Shown here: piece by piece, positions 48,194 through 61,371 of the stretch
Layout of the letters: every line of letters starts with the position of its first letter
Position numbering within the stretch: the first letter of the stretch is position 1
NCBI GenBank assembly: GCA_943735955.1
Contig: OX030968.1
Coordinates: forward strand, 560,001-624,000
From: Piscicola geometra
Taxonomy: Eukaryota; Annelida; Clitellata; Hirudinida; Piscicolidae
DNA length: 64,000 nucleotides
Reading direction: 5' to 3'
Notes under the pieces: model-generated
What the model was told of the DNA's origin: nothing
Database searches by the model: none
Seen by the model: the letters and a program-made list of their open reading frames with translations, nothing else
Position numbers and translations under genes: made by a program

Positions 48194-51100
48194 TCATAAT
48201 ATTTGTTGAAAACTCCATGTTTGGTAGGCATTCTTGTGGTTGCAGTCCTCAGTCAGGCCAACTCTAAAGCTGCTAGACTCCACTTTATAAAACACCTCCA
48301 GACATTTTGTTATAATATCATTTCTATTATTATTTTCAAGTTTATTATTTTTTTGATTTATAAGAGAATTGTTATTCTTTTTGTTGTTTTTTGAATGTTC
48401 GTTTTCAGTGCTGCTATTCCCATTCTTGGAAGTCCTTTCCTCAAAAACATTTTTATTATTTATTCTTTTATTGTTATTTCTATTCTCTTTGTTCTCATTT
48501 TTTCTGTTTTTCAGCTTCACTTTTATAAATCCATCAGCCTTAAATATGAATTTAAAAACTTTAAAAAACATCTCAAATCATTTTTAGCCTAGGAACTGCA
48601 GAAAAAAAGAATATTCAAATAATTCAAAGATCTATAAAGCATAAGAAAAAGTAGAAACAATTTTTAAAATCAAAAACAACTTCTTCACCTGCGCAAACTG
48701 CACCAGCAACTCATCTTGCCCTCCACACTCCTGCATCAACATCCTGCCCCTCCTCTCACTCAGGCATCTCTCCTCCTTCCGCAGCCTTTCTTCTGCATCC
48801 AACGAAAACAACTGCAAAGTTTTTTAAAGAGATCTTTTCTTTAAAAGCTTACCTAACGCGATTCAAGATTCAATGAATCATTCATTATCACTACAATCAA
48901 GTAATTATGAATGAAAAGTTAATTATAATTGGAGCATGCGAACTTGGTCAACGGAGGGACGAAGTTTGCCCAGAGTCAAGGCGTAAGACCCGTAACCAGT
49001 GTGCCTTCCACCACTGTCCAGACACAAGTTGGTTGCAAGGTTGCAAATCTGGAGGGAGGGGGGGGGGGGTGGTTGTTGAGGCCTCTGACCAACACCACCC
49101 TCTCTCACCAACCACCCTTTCTTACACCACCACCCAGCCTTCCAACCCTTCCTCTCACCATTCCATTCCAGCCCATTTAAAAATCAACACCACTACCCTG
49201 CCACCCACTATTACCATCACCCTCTCCCTACATCATTACCACCACCTCCATCACCCCTTCCCCCTCCACCACCACTCACAGCTCCATATTCTGAGACATT
49301 CTCGTACGGGACAAACAGTTCCGGAAAAATGTGCTCCAAAAACCACTTGAATGGCCTGCATTGCAGTCTCTTACGCAGTTGCAATCTCGACTCTACGCTG
49401 CCAATGTCCTTGTGCTTTGGTGGGTCGTTATAATTCAGTCGCTAGGTGGTCTAGAAAATAATCAACTACCAAGTTGATAAAAATAATATAAAAGAGATAG
49501 ATGGATAATAATAATAATAAGAAAGAAGATAACCTCAATAACAATAATAATAAAAATAAAAATAATAAATATATGAAGATGTTTGATTAAATAATCTGGA
49601 AGAGACCTTCAAGTCAGGCCTGTAGAAGTAAAACAACGCTTTGTACTCGTCCAACCACACCTATGATGGTGATGATCATGATGATGAGGATGATGGTGAT
49701 GATCATGATGATGAGGATGATGGTGATGGTGATGATTATGAAAATGATTATTATTATTGATAATATAATAATGATAATTATTATATTAACAAGCAAGCAC
49801 ACCTCTGCCACTCTTTTCGCGTTCAAACTCAGATCTTTTCCTGTTTTGAATATTTTGTTTCAACTTGAAAAAAAAACTCATCAATTCATCCATCCATCCC
49901 CACCATCCATCCGTACCATCCACCCACCTTTCCCTCCTTCCCCCCCCCCACCCACCATCGGTCGTGTATGGGAAGGATGATCTGTAGAGATGACCGACTC
50001 GGGAGCAGGGAACCAGTTCGATGCTACCACCACACGTCCACACCTTTGGTGCTCGTTGTGGTTGTGAAGGTTTGGTTTTTAATGTGGTGAGGTAATACAA
50101 CCACTACACCTTAACCGCCATTATTACACCCCTACGACAACTCCATTTCTACACCACACAGCCACCACTACACCAAAACCACCACTACACCAAAACCACA
50201 CTACACCAAAACCACACTACACCAAAACCACACAACACAACATGACACCGCACCACGACCACACCACACCACGACCACACAACATAACACCACACAACAT
50301 AACACCACACAACACAACACCACACAACACCGCACCACACAACCCCGCACCACACAACCCCGCATCACACCACAACCACCACAACCACCATAACACCGCA
50401 CCACACAACACCGTACCACAACCACCACAACACCGCACCACACAACACCATCACCACAACCACCACCACAACACCACACCACAACCACCACAACCACCAC
50501 CACAACACCGCACCACAACACCACCACCACAACAACACCGCACCACAACCACCACAACCACCACAACAACAACCACCACAACACCGCACCACAACCACCA
50601 CCACACCCTGATCGACATCTCGACATTCTCAGCTCCCCAAATGTTCATCGCGTCGTCGTAGGCGCCAATGTGGAAGAAGAAGGATTTGTCGACTGCGAAC
50701 AAGCCGCCAGCCATTGCAGCTGACCTGTTGTGGTGGTTGTTGTTGTTGTTGTGGTTGTTGGAGTTGTTGTGGTTGTTGTTGTTGTTGTTGTGGTTGTTGT
50801 TGGAGTTGTTGTGGTTGTTGGAGTTGTTGTATTTTTTGTTTTAGTTGTAGTTGTTACAGTTGTAGTTGTTACAGTTGTAGCAGGTATTTGTTGAAGTACT
50901 AGTTGTGTATATCTGGTCGCATTTGTTTGTCATCATACAAAAAAAAATGCAGAAAAAGCAAAAACAAACAAACATGCAGAAAAAACAAAAACAAACAAAC
51001 ATGCAGAAAAAACAAAAACAAACGACAACCTCCGAGGATCCGTGGACCTTTTCATCTTCGAAGAAATTCGTTGCGGAATACTCGCCCAATCAAAATTGAG

Positions 51101-54029
51101 CTTCCAGTCGAACACGCCCACAGAGCCTCCTCCGTTCCTCTGATAGGCCAGACTCCGAGTGCAAAGTAGGTCAATGAGGGGGCATGCCACTATTGTCTTG
51201 TCCTGTTGGGTGCGCTCGACCAGTGGCTCTAGCCTGTGTGTTCCGAGTTCGGACAAAAGAAGGAGGGGGTGGATTGAATTGGGTGAGTGAGTGAGTGAGT
51301 GAGTGAGTGAGTGAGTGAGTGAGTGAGTGAGTGAGTGAGTGAGTGAGTGAGTGAGTGAGTGAGTGAGTGAGTGAGTGAGTGAGTGAATTAGTGATTGATT
51401 GGTCAGTTAGGGGCAAGATAGACTATGGGTCATTTTCAATGTGTTTGTGGAAACCAACTATTCAACTAAGCCGTTCACCATCCCACGAATCAACCACTAC
51501 ACCAATCCACCACTACACCAATCCACCACTACACCAATCCACCACTACACCAATCTACCACTACATCAATCCACCACTACACCAATCCACCACTACACCA
51601 ATCCACCACTACATCAATCCACCACTACACAAATCCACCACTACACCAATCTACCACTACCCCAATCCTCCACTACATCAATCCACCACTACACCAATCC
51701 ACCCTTACACCAATCCACCACTACACCAATCCACCACTACACCAATCCACCACTACACCAATCCACCACTACATCAATCCACCACTACACCAATCCACCC
51801 TTACACCAATCCACCACTACACCAATCCACTACTACACCAATCCACCACTACATCAATCCACCACTACACCAATCCACCACTACACCAATCCACCACTAC
51901 ATCAATCCACCACTACACCAATCTACCACTACACCAATCCACCACTACATCAATCCACCACTACACCAATCCACCACTACACCAATCCACCCCTACACCA
52001 ATCCACCACTACACCAATCCACCACTACACCAATCCACCACTACATCAATCCACCACTACACCAATCCACCACTACACCAATCCACCACTACATCAATCC
52101 ACCACTACACCAATCCACCACTACATCAATCCACCACTACACCAATCCACCACTACATCAATCCACCACTACACCAATCCACCACTACATCAATCCACCA
52201 CTACACCAATCCACCACTACACCAATCTACCACTACACCAATCCACCACTACACCAATCCACCACTACATCAATCCACCACTGCACCAATCTACCTACTA
52301 CCACTGGACCTAATGACCACCCCACTACTCCAACCAACCACCCTTTCAACCATCCCTCCACCCAACCAACCACCATTTCCAACCACCCCTTCCCCCTCAA
52401 CCAACCTCCCCGAACCAACCAACCACCCTTTCCAACCAACCACCCCCCCCCTTTCAACCAACGCACCCACCATTGCAGGGTCACCTCACAGTGAGCATCG
52501 AGGAAGACAAGCACCTGCCCCGTGGTCTGTCTCGCCGCGTGGTTCCTCGCCCTTATCAGACCCAGTCTCTCTTCAGACCTTTGAGGGGGGAGGAGAAAGT
52601 TGGAAGAGAGACTGGATGATGGATGGGATGGTAGATGGGATGGTGGATGGGATGGGATGATGAATGGGATGGTGGATGGGATGGTGGATGGGATAATGAT
52701 GGATGGAAGAATGATGGATGGAAGAATGATGGATGGAAAGATGGAATGATAGATAAAAGAATGAATGAATGAACGAACCGCACAAGTTTAACAATCCCGT
52801 CTGGAAAGAACTCCAACAGGTGATCTTGCAGGGTTGTTTGGAGGTCTTCTGGAGGGGAGGAAGGAAGAGTTGGAGAAGAAAGAAACAACGGGAAAGGAGA
52901 GGAAGTTTTGAAGTTGTGGAGTGAAGGAAGATGCAACCACCACAACAACCACAGCAAGCCACCACAACAACCACAACAACCACAACAACAACCACAACAG
53001 CAACCACAGCAAGCCACCGCAACAACCACAGAAAGCCACCACAACAACCACAACAACCACAGCAAGCCACCAAAACAACCACAACAAGCCACCACAACAA
53101 CCCCAACAACCACAGCAAGCCACCAAAACAACCACAGCAAGCCACCACAACAACCACAACAACCACAACAACCACAGCCACCACAACAACCACAGCAAGC
53201 CACCTCGGCTGCTAGCGTCATCCAACAACAGCACCTCCTGCAGCAGCTGTGGCGGCGACCGATTGACGACTGCATGCACGGTCCGCAGAACCAGCGAAGG
53301 CGCTTCGTTGCAGAAGACGATGATTACAGAGGCTTTTGTTGGTGGCTTGTTGTTGTTGTTGTTGTTGAGTTTGTTGTTGTTGTAGATGTGGTTGTACTTT
53401 ATTTCATTACATCTGGATTAATAATGGAAATTAAATAAGGATTTATGATAAAGAATAATTTAGTAGAAACAAGTATTATTAGCATGGAAACATGCAAACT
53501 TGGGGTCTCGATAGTCCATCAGGCGTCGATCCAACGGGATGCGGTCACTCAGGATGCGGTTGAACTTCTCGACCTTGTAGACTTGATCGAGCTCTTCCTT
53601 GGGAACGTCGCTCAAATAGACTTCATGTCCCCAGTCACCGAGCCCCGCCGAGAGATTCGTCGCTGAGTACGCTGAGAAAGCTTCGTATCGTAATCGTCGG
53701 TAGTGGTCGATGTGGTTTGTGGTGAGAAGGGTGGAGTGGGATGGGTAGAGGCTCTTGAGGTAGTCGGGAAAGAAGATGGGGGCTGGGGATGGTGGAAGGG
53801 TGGATGGTGGAAGGGTGGATGGTGAAGGAAGGGTGGATGGTGGAAGGGTGGGAGGTGGTGGAATGAGAGATAAAACTTGACTTTTTTCATTTTTTATATT
53901 TTTTTCAACTCTTTTGTTTGTTTTTGAAATGAGCGACTCCAAGAAGACATTCGAAACAAGCCAAAGGAAAAGAAGAATCGCAAAAAGAATGAAAAAACCC
54001 AACTTTTTGTAAATCATTTTAACGCACAT
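48194..54029 (-). CDS. Polypeptide N-acetylgalactosaminyltransferase B (GT27), divergent
   Basis: Golgi O-GalNAc transferase, type II membrane protein. Thirteen exons in phase, 719 residues: 53500-54029, 53204-53412, 52779-52848, 52471-52578, 51030-51233, 50607-50724, 49956-50043, 49803-49840, 49607-49660, 49280-49414, 48944-49048, 48689-48811, 48194-48571. Membrane anchor [19 protein letters not shown]; Pro-rich stem; [25 protein letters not shown] (usual FHNEAW); DxH in [71 protein letters not shown]. The lectin domain has three repeats: [39 protein letters not shown]. Asn-rich insertions sit before IIVF and inside lectin repeat 3. ATG at 54017 is an alternative start. The last exon's 5' boundary is the least certain. 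Confidence 0.93.
49665..49790. repeat. GAT-rich repeat, GalNAc-transferase B intron 8
   Basis: ATGATGGTGATGATC repeats passing into an ATTATT tract between exons 49803-49840 and 49607-49660. Confidence 0.88.
50100..50606 (-). repeat. CA/ACC-rich repeat, GalNAc-transferase B intron 6
   Basis: ACAACCACC and ACCACACAAC permutations over 500 bp; on the coding strand it is GTGGTGGTTGTGG, beginning at the donor of exon 50607-50724. Confidence 0.9.
50725..51029 (-). repeat. GTT-rich and 28-bp repeats, GalNAc-transferase B intron 5
   Basis: TTGTTGTTGTGG repeats at 50728-50890. Three copies of a 28-bp A-rich unit (ATGCAGAAAAAACAAAAAC) at 50945-51020 lie near the donor of exon 51030-51233. Confidence 0.88.
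51283..52300 (-). repeat. GAGT run and 16-bp tandem array, GalNAc-transferase B intron 4
   Basis: A pure GAGT tetranucleotide run (51283-51387), then about 50 copies of a 16-bp unit (CACTACACCAATCCAC, with CATCAATC variants) from 51490 to 52290. Confidence 0.96.
52610..53203 (-). repeat. GGAT-type and ACC/AAC-type repeats, introns 2-3
   Basis: GATGGATGGGATGG repeats (52612-52760) between exons 52779-52848 and 52471-52578; CCACAACAACCACAGCAAG repeats (52930-53203) between exons 53204-53412 and 52779-52848. Confidence 0.9.
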
Positions 54030-54639
54030 TAGTTTTTTTGACAAAATAGCTTCATAAATAATCCAAAAACAAAACAAATTAACATAAATAAATGTTTTAA
54101 TTTATTAAATTATATAATATTCAAGTTTAGGCATTCAAATATTGCAACGAAACTCACACTGGACCTCCTTGCCACACTTTATTTTATAGATTACTGAGGC
54201 TTATAGCAAGACAAAAAGATAATTTTACAAATAATAAATAATCAAAACAATATATATTTATCTAATGATATAAAACATGTTATAAAGAATTTAAAAAATC
54301 TGTTTTTATTATTTCATTCTCAAGATAAATGCATCTTTTGTATTTTTCTAATGCAACATGTTGCATCCCTGGTCGATAGGGATCAGCTTGCAGTGTTATC
54401 ATTTATTATTACCATTTATTATTCTTTTTTTTATTTAGTTGTTATTATTATTTTCCCTCATCATCACTACCATATCACTTTTCACTTTGTTCCATTTTGC
54501 ATTTGCCTTCCCACACAATACATCTCCTTTGGGTAAGTCGCTGACCAATTGTTTTGCATACTTTTTGTATATTTTATTTCAAGTTTTCATATTAAATTTG
54601 TTTGTTTTTAATCGTTTCGTCTTTTATTAAATTATGACA

Positions 54640-54695
54640 ACGACTACTAACGTGGCGTAAACCCGAACGAGCTTCAAACCATTCGCTTGGGAGCA
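54640..54695 (-). mobile_element. Decayed SINE fragment
   Basis: GTGGCGTAAACCCGAACGAG resembles the 3' body of the SINEs at 19188 and 44657 (GTGGCGTATAACCCGAACGG in this orientation). The rest is not recognisable. Confidence 0.5.
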
Positions 54696-54904
54696 CCAAG
54701 CTGTTTATAAGAACCCGGGAAATTACTCAAAATAAGATAAATTAATTATATATTATTAATTGATAATGATTATGATGATGATGATGATGATGATGTAATG
54801 ATTATTTACTCAGTGGTGTGGTACAACACGACCCATATTCATCCCATTGCCAACAGTGAGATTGACCTTTGAGCTTAGTCAAAGGTCCCCTTGTGTATGC
54901 ATGC

Positions 54905-55345
<441 letters not shown>

Positions 55346-55729
55346 TGTGTTTGTGTTTCTTTCAACTTTTGAAGTTTCAAAGTCCACAAAGCACACACAC
55401 ACACACGTTAAATACAAATGATTTAGTAATTCTGAAGTTTGAGGAGATTGAGGACAGGCGGAATAGGAAAGTCCTTGGAGGAGTGATGGAAGGCTTTGAA
55501 GACTTGAAGGTCCCTAGCACCAATCGATCGATAGTTAAACATTAATTAAACATTTAATTATGCTATTAATTACATACGTCAGTAATATAATTAATTATAT
55601 ACGTCAGTAATAAAATTAATTACATACGTCAGTAATAAAATTAATTATTTACGAAAAGATATGCAGAGATGTGCTCATAATTGCTTAAAAGTTAATTTAA
55701 ATTCTTCACTTTTACTGCAAACTCTCCAG

Positions 55730-55803
55730 TACCTGAGTGGATTCGCTTGTGACTTTTCTTCTGAAGACGAACGATGCCCCCACTCTCTGCCCGTGGGACA
55801 GGT

Positions 55804-55834
<31 letters not shown>

Positions 55835-55885
55835 TCCTCATCCTCATCATCATCATCCTCATCATCATCATCATCATCCTCATCG

Positions 55886-55932
<47 letters not shown>

Positions 55933-58900
55933 GCCATCATCATCATCATCATCCTCATCATCATCATCATCACACCTCCAGTTCAACCCACAAAGATGTC
56001 CTTATGGATTGTATGCAGAGCAAATTTCTGGCAGTGCCTTCACCGCGCCCAGAACACACAACCGACGAAGGTGGTGATAATTATGATTAAGATGATGATG
56101 TTGGTGATGACAATGATGATGCTGGTGATGATGATGCAAGTGATGATGATGATCACACACAAACACACACACAGCTGGTTCTACCGCATACGGCCTTCAG
56201 CACAGCACGAGGCCTGGTCCCCCCTGCCCAACCCACCCCCCAACCTCGACACGTCCTTCGACCAAATCGACCCGTCGCAGGTCTGCTGCTGCTGGTCGTG
56301 GAGATGCAATACAATACAATAGGAAGACCATTATTCTTTTATTTATACGATTATTTATATTTAAAAAGTATTTCATTTGTACCATTATCATAACTATTGT
56401 TTTCTATTTGTTTATTTGTATTTTATGATACCAGCTAAGGTGGAAACCGTTTGAGCTCCCTCCAAGTGACAAGAAAGTTAACTTTTACGAAGTAGGTTTC
56501 ATCCATCCATCCATCCATCCATCCATCCATCCATCCATCCATCCATCCATCCATCCATCCATCCATCCATCCATCCATCCATTCATCCATCTATCCATCC
56601 ATCCATCCATCCATCCATCCATCCATCCATCCATCCATCCATCCATCCATCCATCCATCCATCCATCCATCCATCCATCCATCCATCCATCCATCCATCC
56701 ATCCATCCATCCATCCATCCATCCATCCATCCATCCATCCATTCATCCAAACATCCATCCATCCATTCATCCATCCATCCATCCATCCATCCATCCATCC
56801 ATCCATCCATCCATCCATCCATCCATCCATCCATCCATCCATCCATCCATCCATCCATCCATCCATCCATCCATCCATCCATCCATCCATCCATCCATCC
56901 ATCCATCCATCCATCCATCCATCCATCCATCCATCCATCCATCCATCCATCCATCCATCCATCCATCCATCCATCCATCCATCCATCCATCCATCCATCC
57001 ATCCATCCATCCATCCAGGGCTTAAACTCCTTGGCAGGGGCGGGGGATCCCAGGATGAGGAATGGATTGAGTATTTACGTCTACTGCTGTAACTCGTCGA
57101 TGCAGAACTGGTTGGGATGGGATGGGATGAGAGGGATGGGATGGTGGAAAGAGATGGATGGGATGGGATGGTGGAAAGAGAGAGATGGGATGGGACGGTG
57201 GAAAGAGAGGGATGGGATGGGATGGTGGGATTAAAGTAAAGAGAGGGATGGGTGGATGGTGGGTGGAGGTGAATGCGGGCTGAATTGTATAGGTGTTAAC
57301 GAAGACTTTGAATTCACAATTCCATTTCCAGTTCCTTCCAGAACTCCGACGGAGACTTCCTGATCGGTACTTTCTTCCCAAGAAGATTTTCGCCCATATT
57401 TTGTCATCGCTGAATAATATTTTTATAATCGATAGGGTTTGAAATGATTTTCCCATCCCAATCCTCTCTCAACTCACCCACCTCCTCCCCACAATCTGCC
57501 CACAACTCACCCACCCCCTCCCCACAATCTGCCCACAACTCACCCACCTCCTCCCCACAATCTGCCCACAACTCACCCACCCCCTCCCCACAATCTGCCC
57601 ACAACTCACCCACCCCCTCCCCACAATCTGCCCACAACTCACCCACCCCCTCCCCACAATCTGCCCACAACTCACCCACCCCCTCCCCACAATCTGCCCA
57701 CTACTCACCCACCCCCTCCCCACAATCTGCCCACAACTCACCCACCCCCTCCCCACAATCTGCCCACAACTCACCCACCCCCTTCCCACAATCTGCCCAC
57801 AACTCACCCATCCCCTCCCCACAATCTGCCCACAACTCACCCACCCCCTCCTCACAATCTGCCCACAACTCACCCACCCCCTCCCCACAATCTGCCCACA
57901 ACTCACCCACCCCCTCCCCACAATCTGCCCACAACTCACCCATCCCCTCCCCACAATCTGCCCACAATTCACCCACCCCCTCCTCACAATCTGCCCACAA
58001 CTCACCCACCCCCTCCTCACAATCTGCCCACAACTCACCCACCCCCTCCCAACAATCTGCCCCCAACTCACCCACCCCCTCCCCACAATCTGCCCACAAC
58101 TCACCCACCCCCTCCTCACAATCTGCCCACAACTCACCCACCCCCTCCCCACAATCTGCCCACAACTCACCCACCCTCTCCTCACAATCTGCCCACAACT
58201 CACCCACCCCCTCCTCACAATCTGCCCACAACTCACCCACCCCCTCCCCACAATCTGCCCCCAACTCACCCACCCCCTCCCCACAATCTGCCCACAACTC
58301 ACCCACCCCCTCCTCACAATCTGCCCACAACTCACCCATCCCCTCCCCACAATCTGCCCCCAACTCTGTTTTCGAAATCAACAATCTGCCTTCCAACCCC
58401 TCCCCAGTGCCACAACAGGGAACACTGTACATCACGACCGAGTTTGGAAAGATGAAAGTGGCACCGCTAGAGATATGTGTGATCCAGGTGAAGAAAAGAC
58501 CAAAATATTATATTTAATTTTATTTTTATTAATAACTTTTATTTTAATAATTTTAAAATATTAAATCCTCCGCTCCCTTCTCTTGCCCCCCTCACAGCAA
58601 GGCATAAAGTTCAAGGTGGAGGTGACAGAGCCATGCAGGGGTTACATGCTCGAGGTTTACAACGGCCACTTCAGCCTGCCAGACCTGGGTCCCATCGGGG
58701 CGAATGGTCTGGCCAATTCGAGAGATTTCCAAAGCCCCACAGCCTGCTACGAAGACGTCGACGGAGTGCAGTTTGCTCTAGTGTGCAAATTCCAGGGCAA
58801 GTTGTTCACTGCCTTACAGGTTCGTCATGCATTTCAGCTTTTTTCGCAACCCATGAAGAAGTTCACTTGCCTTGGTCTCGAAAGCTCTCTGAAGCATCTT

Positions 58901-60516
58901 TCACCAAATCAATTCCTAAGCCGCCCCAAACCTTCTCCAAAACACGCCAAACTCATCCAAACCACCCCCCTACAAACCCTCTCAAACAACCTTTTTTCCT
59001 TTCCACACCCTCTCTCTCCACCCTTCTTCCTCCTCCCCTCTCTTCACTTTCTCCCCCCCCCCTCCCCTCTCATCCTCCCCTCTCTCCCCACCCCCACATA
59101 CACAGGACCACAGCGCCTTCGACGTAGTGGCGTGGACAGGCAACCTGGTGCCCTACAAATACCACCTGCACAACTTCTGCCCTGTCAACACTGTCCTCTT
59201 CGACCACGCCGTTCGAGGGGGAGGGGGGGGGGGTTGAGGAGGGAGGGGGGGGGGGTTTGAAAAGAGAAGGGTGGGAGGAGAGGGAAAAAGGGTGTGCTTG
59301 GGAGGGGAGAATGAAGGTGGGAGAATATATAGAAAAGGGGGTTTACAAAGGGTTGAAGATATGTTAGAAGAGGGGTTGGTGTAAAGAGATGTGGACACTA
59401 GGGTGTAAATAGGGTTGACAAAAAAAATTAAAAACGACAATTTTCAAAAAACAACTCACCCACCACTGCACAGGACCCGTCGATCTTCACCGTGCTCACT
59501 TGCCAGTCCCTCACCGCAGGCACGGCAATCGCTGACTTCGTCATCTTCCCCCCCAGATGGTCTGTCTCAGAAGGAACTTTCAGACCCCCCTACTACCACA
59601 GTGGGTGGGGTGGGAGGATGCGTGGGGGGGGGGGGGGGGGTGAAAAGAAGGTGGAGTGAAAGGGGGAGGAGTGGATAAACGCGTTGAGTTCTGTTATGAT
59701 TTTTGTGTAAGTTAAATCAACCAATAAAATATCAATTTAGTTTTTAAACTCAAATCCCTTGCACCACCTCTTCTCCAGGAAACTGCATGACTGAATTCAT
59801 GGGGCTGATCAACGGCAGCTACGAAGCAAAAGTACACTGATTTTCCAACTTCTGAATCGCAAACCACATTCAAACAATCCCCACGTTCCGCTCCACAAAC
59901 CTCTCCATCCTCCCAAACAGGAAGAAGGTTTCGCACCTGGAGGCGCCACCCTGCACTCGATGATGATCCCGCACGGACCTGACGCCCAGTGTTTCCATGA
60001 CAACAGCACCAACGTCCTCGTGCCCAGAAAAATTGCTGTTGACTCGATGGTGCGTGTGTGCGCCTATCGAATGTGGGAGCTTGAATTTGTCGTCGAAGGA
60101 TTTTAACCAAACACCCCAAGTCTTTGCTCCCCTTTCCCTCCCCACCTAAACAACTCTGATCCACCCCACCCCAAGGCCTTCATGTTCGAGTCCTGCTTGG
60201 GCCTCTCTCTCTCGAAATGGGCCCTCGAGGGCTGCCAGAGGGTCGATGCAGAGTACTTCAAGTGCTGGCAGGCCTTCAAGAAAACCTTCGACCCTGCCCT
60301 CAAACCTGGGTTAGTTTGGTCCCGAACTTTTGGGTTTTTAATTCAGTAAAAAGATTTTTTTACTCAGTTTCGACTTATTTGTCGACGTAATTTATGGATT
60401 TTTATTATTTAATTTTTGAAATAGTTTCTTAAATTCTGCCTAAAAATACAAACTCAGCGACATTTGCATGCAGGTCTCTCCTGAAGCCCTTTGAGAAGAT
60501 CACCTTGAAGGAGTGA
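55730..60516 (+). CDS. HGD: Homogentisate 1,2-dioxygenase
   Basis: Non-haem iron enzyme of Phe/Tyr catabolism; opens the ring of homogentisate to maleylacetoacetate in the cytosol. Fourteen exons join in phase, about 447 residues (human 445): 55730-55801, 55982-56070, 56175-56280, 56435-56491, 57019-57110, 57332-57366, 58408-58487, 58598-58819, 59106-59210, 59474-59600, 59779-59831, 59921-60049, 60176-60309, 60474-60516. It opens [17 protein letters not shown]. Landmarks: [63 protein letters not shown]; catalytic His in [12 protein letters not shown]; iron ligands His and Glu in [13 protein letters not shown] and His in [11 protein letters not shown]-terminus KITLKE. An acceptor-like CTCCAG precedes 55730, so a short 5' exon is likely; an in-frame ATG at 55661 is the alternative start. 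Confidence 0.97.
55802..55980 (+). repeat. (ATC)n microsatellite, dioxygenase intron
   Basis: ATCATCATC with CTC/GCC interruptions fills the whole intron between exons 55730-55801 and 55982-56070. A short version is preserved in the duplicate at 45633. Confidence 0.96.
56492..57018 (+). repeat. (ATCC)n repeat, dioxygenase intron
   Basis: About 510 bp of nearly perfect CATC tetranucleotide starting 10 bp after the donor and running into the acceptor CATCCAG of exon 57019-57110. The repeat itself supplies the polypyrimidine tract. Confidence 0.98.
57111..57240 (+). repeat. GGGATGGGATGG repeat, dioxygenase intron
   Basis: Begins at the donor of exon 57019-57110 and repeats GGGATGGGATGGTGGAAAGA. 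Confidence 0.85.
57465..58372 (+). repeat. 33-bp tandem array resembling its own acceptor
   Basis: About 27 copies of a 33-bp unit containing CCCCTCCCCACAATCTGCC and CACAACTCACC. It lies in the intron before exon 58408-58487, whose acceptor reads CCCCTCCCCAG/TGCCACAAC. Because 33 is a multiple of three, long ORFs on both strands are artefacts. Confidence 0.95.
58488..58597 (+). other. Short unique-sequence dioxygenase intron
   Basis: A 110-bp AT-rich intron with a plain pyrimidine tract and no tandem repeat. It shows the gene's basal intron form. Confidence 0.8.
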
Positions 60517-61371
60517 CCAGTTGCCAAGAGAAGAACTAGTGGAATATCCTTGATTGAGGAATTATACAATTTAATTATAATTAAATAGACGTTCTAATAG
60601 TATTTACACGTCTGTCAAAACTAAAACTGGATGAGAATTAATTAATATTCTGAATGATCGAGATAACAATTCTTTCTGAGACCTGAATGCACATCAGTTC
60701 TATTCAAAAAGCACACAATGTAGTTTGGCATTCGCTCAAAGAGGTACGACTCTTAATTGAGGAACACCAGTTTCATGGGGGAATAAATAAATTATATTTA
60801 TTTAGATTAAGACCAATAAAAGAAATAGGATAATGTGGGTTATAATTGTGTAATGCATACCTGCTTTTATAATATAAATAATTAAATTCAACTTATGCAT
60901 ATATAATGTGCTGCCATGGTGATGATAATAATGATGATGAGACAAAATATAAAGTAGACTTTAACTAATAGTCTTAATAATATAATATATAAAGCAGGCA
61001 AAATCCTAGCAATGGCGTAGCAAAGAATCATGGAGTTTGAGCTTGCATGTGAAGTGCTACATTACGATGTGGTTCGAGAAATGGCGGGAAAAATGCGTGA
61101 AAATAATGAAACTACTGATAATCATTAATATCATGCGCTCGAAGGCTATTTATAATGAAATGTAATTCAATAAAAATAAAAATTGTTGATAAAAAATAAT
61201 TAAATTGCAAATGAATATTAATAATGGCGACGCGACGTTGCAGAAGTGTCTTTGCAAACGATGGCAGCATCCAAAAACAAAGTCAAACTTAATGATGCAA
61301 CTAATCGCTAGAAACACTCCGATTGAAGGCTATATAAACTGTTCATCTCCTTCAGCCACACCCTCCTTTCT
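60517..61371. other. Intergenic spacer, dioxygenase / LEM protein (convergent)
   Basis: AT-rich with AATAAA-type signals near 60780 and 60815. No gene seen. Confidence 0.6.

Noticed and set aside
51379..52494. ORF of 371 residues ([12 protein letters not shown] repeats)
   Set aside because: Frame of the 16-bp array in a GalNAc-transferase B intron, opposite strand.
57444..58517. ORF of 357 residues with [11 protein letters not shown] repeats ending in true dioxygenase sequence
   Set aside because: The repeat is intronic: splicing 57366 to 58408 restores the conserved DFLI-VPQQG junction, whereas read-through from the upstream exon meets a stop.
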